Source of the DNA: Candidatus Korarchaeum sp.
GTDB lineage: Archaea; Korarchaeota; Korarchaeia; Korarchaeales; Korarchaeaceae
Direction of reading: 5' to 3'
Assembly: GCA_038888615.1 (NCBI GenBank)
Contig: JAWAID010000001.1
Location: 186,001 to 250,000 of the forward strand
Length of the DNA stretch: 64,000 bases
How positions within the stretch are numbered: the stretch's first letter is position 1; every line of letters begins with the position of its first letter. The notes under the pieces were generated by a model, which saw only the letters and a program-made list of their open reading frames with translations, was not told the DNA's origin and searched no databases. The translations under genes were made by a program, and so were the position numbers. This document shows positions 61,803 through 64,000 of the stretch, piece by piece.

Positions 61803-62119
61803 ATGCCAAGAGTCGTTGTGTAGGTTAAAAGCTCTTACGTAGGATTCGGAGAAGACCGTTGCCTTAACTGCGGGACAACGTCGATAGACTAAATAAGATG
61901 CTGATAACGCTTCGAGTATACCTAAGCTCCGCTGAGACGAGGTCAATGGTGTGGCGATGCACCTCCTTGCTTCTGAGGATAGATGAAAAGAGAGCTGAGA
62001 CATCTTGAAGGGAGGGTGATGGAAACCTCAGAAGAAGGCTTCTAGCCAGACAGCGGGGGAGTCAACTAAGTTTCTGTGAACTCCAATTAGGAGTAGATGT
62101 GGAAGTATGGGAATAGGGT
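61803..62119. other. Intergenic region, possible small RNA
   Basis: This is 317 bases with no credible gene. The right edge is the stop of the tRNA methyltransferase gene, and TTTTAACC on the minus strand at about 61823-61833 is the rnz promoter. Between 61951 and 62000 there is a pattern reminiscent of a box C/D sRNA: GGCGATG, then CTGA (61973-61976), GATAGATGA and CTGA (61995-61998). The C-box matches are weak. I see nothing else definite. Confidence 0.3.
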
Positions 62120-63151
62120 TCACTTCAATCTCCCCACCCAGATCCTCCTAGTTAAGGATTTGTGCTCTCTCAGGTCAAACCAGTTAACGATGAAAATTCC
62201 GACCTCCTCGAAATCCCTGGGGCTGAGGAAATTGGAGGGTACGGATATCGTAAACCATCCGCCGCTCTTCAGGTATTCGGGGATCTTGTGGACGAACTCC
62301 TTCGCTAGCTCCTTCGGTGTGTAACTACGAGAGCCGCTCATTCTCCCGTACGGAGGGTCTGTGACTATCCTATCAACTTTATCAGCAAGTTCAAGCTTGA
62401 GAGCGTCCCCGACGTAGAGACGATAACCGTCCAAGAAACCGTACGAAATTATGTTGTTATTGGCTTGTATAACGATCTTTTCCTCTATATCAACACCGAT
62501 GAGTTTCGCTCCTACGGAGAGGATCTCTAAAGCAATACCGCCTACCCCTAAGAAGGGGTCAAGTACCTCATCGCCCCTCCTAGTCCTAGCTAAGTTCACC
62601 ATGGCTCTCGCTAGAGTAGGCCTCATCGAAGCTGGATGAACGTAGGGTCTAGCGGCCACCTCCTTGACCTTGAACATGGACCTGTCGACCTCACCCTCCT
62701 TCAAGTAAACCACTATGTGGTCCGATGTGAGGACAGCAATCACCTCAATATCCGGATTCCTGAGGTCTACTTTAGCTCCTTCATTGACCTTTAAGATCCA
62801 TTCCCCGAGCTTCGACTCAACCTCGTGTCTCTTGATATGCCCACAGTAACCTCCGATCCTAGTACTACTAACTCTGAACCTCCCAGTCAGATTTGGTGGC
62901 TCGAGTCCGCTCAAGGCTCGGGGAAACTCCGAAGCGTGAATTATAGTGAGAACTCTGCCGAAGCTTCTAGTGAAGGCGAGCCTCCCGGATAGGTCCTTGA
63001 TAAGATCTCCAGATAGCTTCATATCCAATATTAAGCACGATACCATCTCCCTAACGGTTGAGTAAGGTGCACCTAGAGCTTCCAGCGTCGCCTTCACCTC
63101 TTCCTTTGGAATCTCCGGGTGCTCCCCAGATAGAAGGAACGCTACCTCCAT
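62120..63151 (-). CDS. trmG10: tRNA (guanine(10)-N2)-methyltransferase, THUMP type
   Basis: This 343-residue methyltransferase modifies G10 of tRNA. The N-terminal third is a THUMP-type RNA-binding domain. From about residue 180 there is a Rossmann SAM site (VLDPFLGVGGIALEILSVG), GVDIEEKIVIQANNNI, and the catalytic TDPPYGRMSG. ATG 63151 overlaps the stop of the upstream GTPase gene by 10 bases. Confidence 0.87.
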   Translation of the reverse strand: MEVAFLLSGEHPEIPKEEVKATLEALGAPYSTVREMVSCLILDMKLSGDLIKDLSGRLAFTRSFGRVLTIIHASEFPRALSGLEPPNLTGRFRVSSTRIGGYCGHIKRHEVESKLGEWILKVNEGAKVDLRNPDIEVIAVLTSDHIVVYLKEGEVDRSMFKVKEVAARPYVHPASMRPTLARAMVNLARTRRGDEVLDPFLGVGGIALEILSVGAKLIGVDIEEKIVIQANNNIISYGFLDGYRLYVGDALKLELADKVDRIVTDPPYGRMSGSRSYTPKELAKEFVHKIPEYLKSGGWFTISVPSNFLSPRDFEEVGIFIVNWFDLREHKSLTRRIWVGRLK

Positions 63152-64000
63152 CCGAACTCTCCCCTGAGGATCTCTTCTATATTTCTCATCAGTTCCTCCA
63201 AACCCTCGCCCCTCTCCGCTGATATCCTTAAGCTCTTGACTCCTATCCTCTCCAGCTCATCCTCAGCTCTCATGAAGTTCCCTCTGAAGTCCTCGGATAA
63301 ATCACACTTGTTCAGAACAGCGAGATACCGTTTCTCAAGAGTTTCGATCAGCTCCCTCAGTAAGGACAGCTGCTGAGTCAAGCTGTAGCCACAGGTCTCA
63401 GTCGGATCGAGGAGGTAAAGCACAGGACCTCTGAAATGTCTTAGAGCAGCTATTGCTTGTAACTCCATCTTATTCCTCTCCGTGAGAGGTCTATCAAGTA
63501 AACCGGGTGTATCGACGAACTGGACCGTGCCTAGAGAGTACATCTCCCTGTGACCTATAATTAGACCCTTCGTCGTGAAGGGGTACGGAGCTATCTCAGG
63601 CTTCTTAGTCGTCACCTTGGATAACAGCGTGCTCTTCCCGGTGTTCGGCATCCCGGCTATTATCACAGTAGGAGATGCCATATTGAGATCCGGGAGTTCC
63701 TTGAGCTTGGGGATCAATTCCCTCAGGAACTCGATCTCCTCTCTGATCCTCCTCAGGATAGAGACTGTTCTCCCTAGGAACTCCCTCCTAAGCTCGGCTA
63801 TCCTCTCAGGATCGTCCTCACTCCTTATCCTTGAGGAGTAAAGTCTAAGGAACCTTTTTACCATTCGAGAAGCCCAGAGTATGGCTCCTAAGGAATGCCT
63901 AACCTTATCAATCCCCCCTATTACCTCCAACAGTTCCCTGTAAAGGGGATCTAGTTCCTCTATTCTCGGAAAATTTTTTATTACTTCATCGAGTTTTGAT
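63142..64000 (-). CDS. Nog1-like GTPase (5' end beyond window)
   Basis: This circularly normal GTPase is related to Nog1, which acts in large-subunit assembly. The frame is open to the edge of the window, and the visible part (285 codons with the stop) includes an N-terminal helical stretch of Nog1 type (DPLYRELLEVIGGIDKVRHS). GTPase motifs are GMPNTGKSTLL (G1), TTKGLIIG (G2), VDTPGLLDRP (G3) and NKCD (G4). The TTG at 63930 is not the real start because conserved sequence continues before it. The eukaryotic C-terminal extensions are missing. Confidence 0.85.
   Translation of the reverse strand, partial: SKLDEVIKNFPRIEELDPLYRELLEVIGGIDKVRHSLGAILWASRMVKRFLRLYSSRIRSEDDPERIAELRREFLGRTVSILRRIREEIEFLRELIPKLKELPDLNMASPTVIIAGMPNTGKSTLLSKVTTKKPEIAPYPFTTKGLIIGHREMYSLGTVQFVDTPGLLDRPLTERNKMELQAIAALRHFRGPVLYLLDPTETCGYSLTQQLSLLRELIETLEKRYLAVLNKCDLSEDFRGNFMRAEDELERIGVKSLRISAERGEGLEELMRNIEEILRGEFGWR

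Noticed and set aside
61803-62003. 67-residue N-terminal extension of RNase Z
   Set aside because: RNase Z proteins begin with VKFLGTSSAVP; the extension crosses the promoter and has no family similarity.
63928-63930. TTG as the start of the Nog1-like GTPase
   Set aside because: The frame stays open to the window edge and the residues before it continue the Nog1 N-terminal pattern, so the true start is outside.
1-64000. CRISPR arrays, insertion sequences, inteins or rRNA genes
   Set aside because: I saw no regularly spaced direct repeats, no transposase, no intein splice motifs in polymerase or helicase genes, and no rRNA-like stretch.

Overview
The window is a gene-dense piece of an archaeal chromosome, very probably from a hyperthermophilic korarchaeote (Korarchaeum cryptofilum-like). 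Three observations support this. The machinery is archaeal/eukaryote-like (RNA polymerase with RpoH, L30e, S30e, S8e, Nop5/fibrillarin, Gar1, SRP19, Elf1, thermosome, KAE1). A PolD large subunit is present, which Crenarchaeota lack. RpoA is a single unsplit gene, which most archaea split. AGG/AGA and ATA codons dominate, and many genes have strong GGAGGTGA-like ribosome sites or TATA boxes placed for leaderless transcripts. The phylum call is inference from this gene combination; no 16S gene is in the window.

Layout. 1-3.7 kb: PolD DP2 (cut by the window edge), divergent Elf1 and an orphan 2-oxoacid:ferredoxin oxidoreductase gamma subunit. 3.7-13.6 kb: the rpoH-rpoB-rpoA-rpl30e-nusA-rps12-rps7 operon followed by an Sm-like gene. 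13.6-18.8 kb: glmS, a surface protein and a DUF460 protein. 19-23.6 kb: RNA-processing genes (S30e, Nop5, fibrillarin, Trm1, THEP1-type NTPase, Gar1, SRP19, S8e). 23.6-28.7 kb: a minus-strand run in which two polytopic membrane proteins and a DUF4330-like protein lie between the thermosome and S8e. 28.8-35.4 kb: MTAP, pgk, a GAPDH-like protein that has lost its motifs, an OPT-like transporter and a phosphohexomutase. 35.7-37.4 kb: EF-1alpha and S10. 37.4-40.7 kb: a catabolic operon (DUF1537 kinase, PdxA2-type dehydrogenase, LarA-family nickel-pincer enzyme) whose last codons overlap an antisense tRNA-Ser. 40.8-44 kb: L3-L4-L23-L2-S19. 44.6-50.8 kb: archease, an EMC6-like membrane protein, RqcH/NEMF, three tandem CBS-domain proteins and a UbiA prenyltransferase. 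50.9-64 kb: an oxidoreductase, tRNA-splicing endonuclease, Hjc, MetAP, YrdC-KAE1-CMP kinase, a MoxR/VWA pair, tRNA-Leu, a membrane-tethered winged-helix regulator, TOPRIM and UPF0201 proteins, RNase Z, the tRNA G10 methyltransferase and a Nog1-type GTPase (cut by the window edge).

Most of the window is information processing. The accessory content worth attention is the four-carbon acid-sugar/LarA operon, the decayed GAPDH-like gene behind pgk, the CBS array, the envelope genes embedded in a chaperonin-ribosomal run, and a KAE1 gene with no ordinary start codon. No CRISPR array, intact insertion sequence or rRNA gene was seen.
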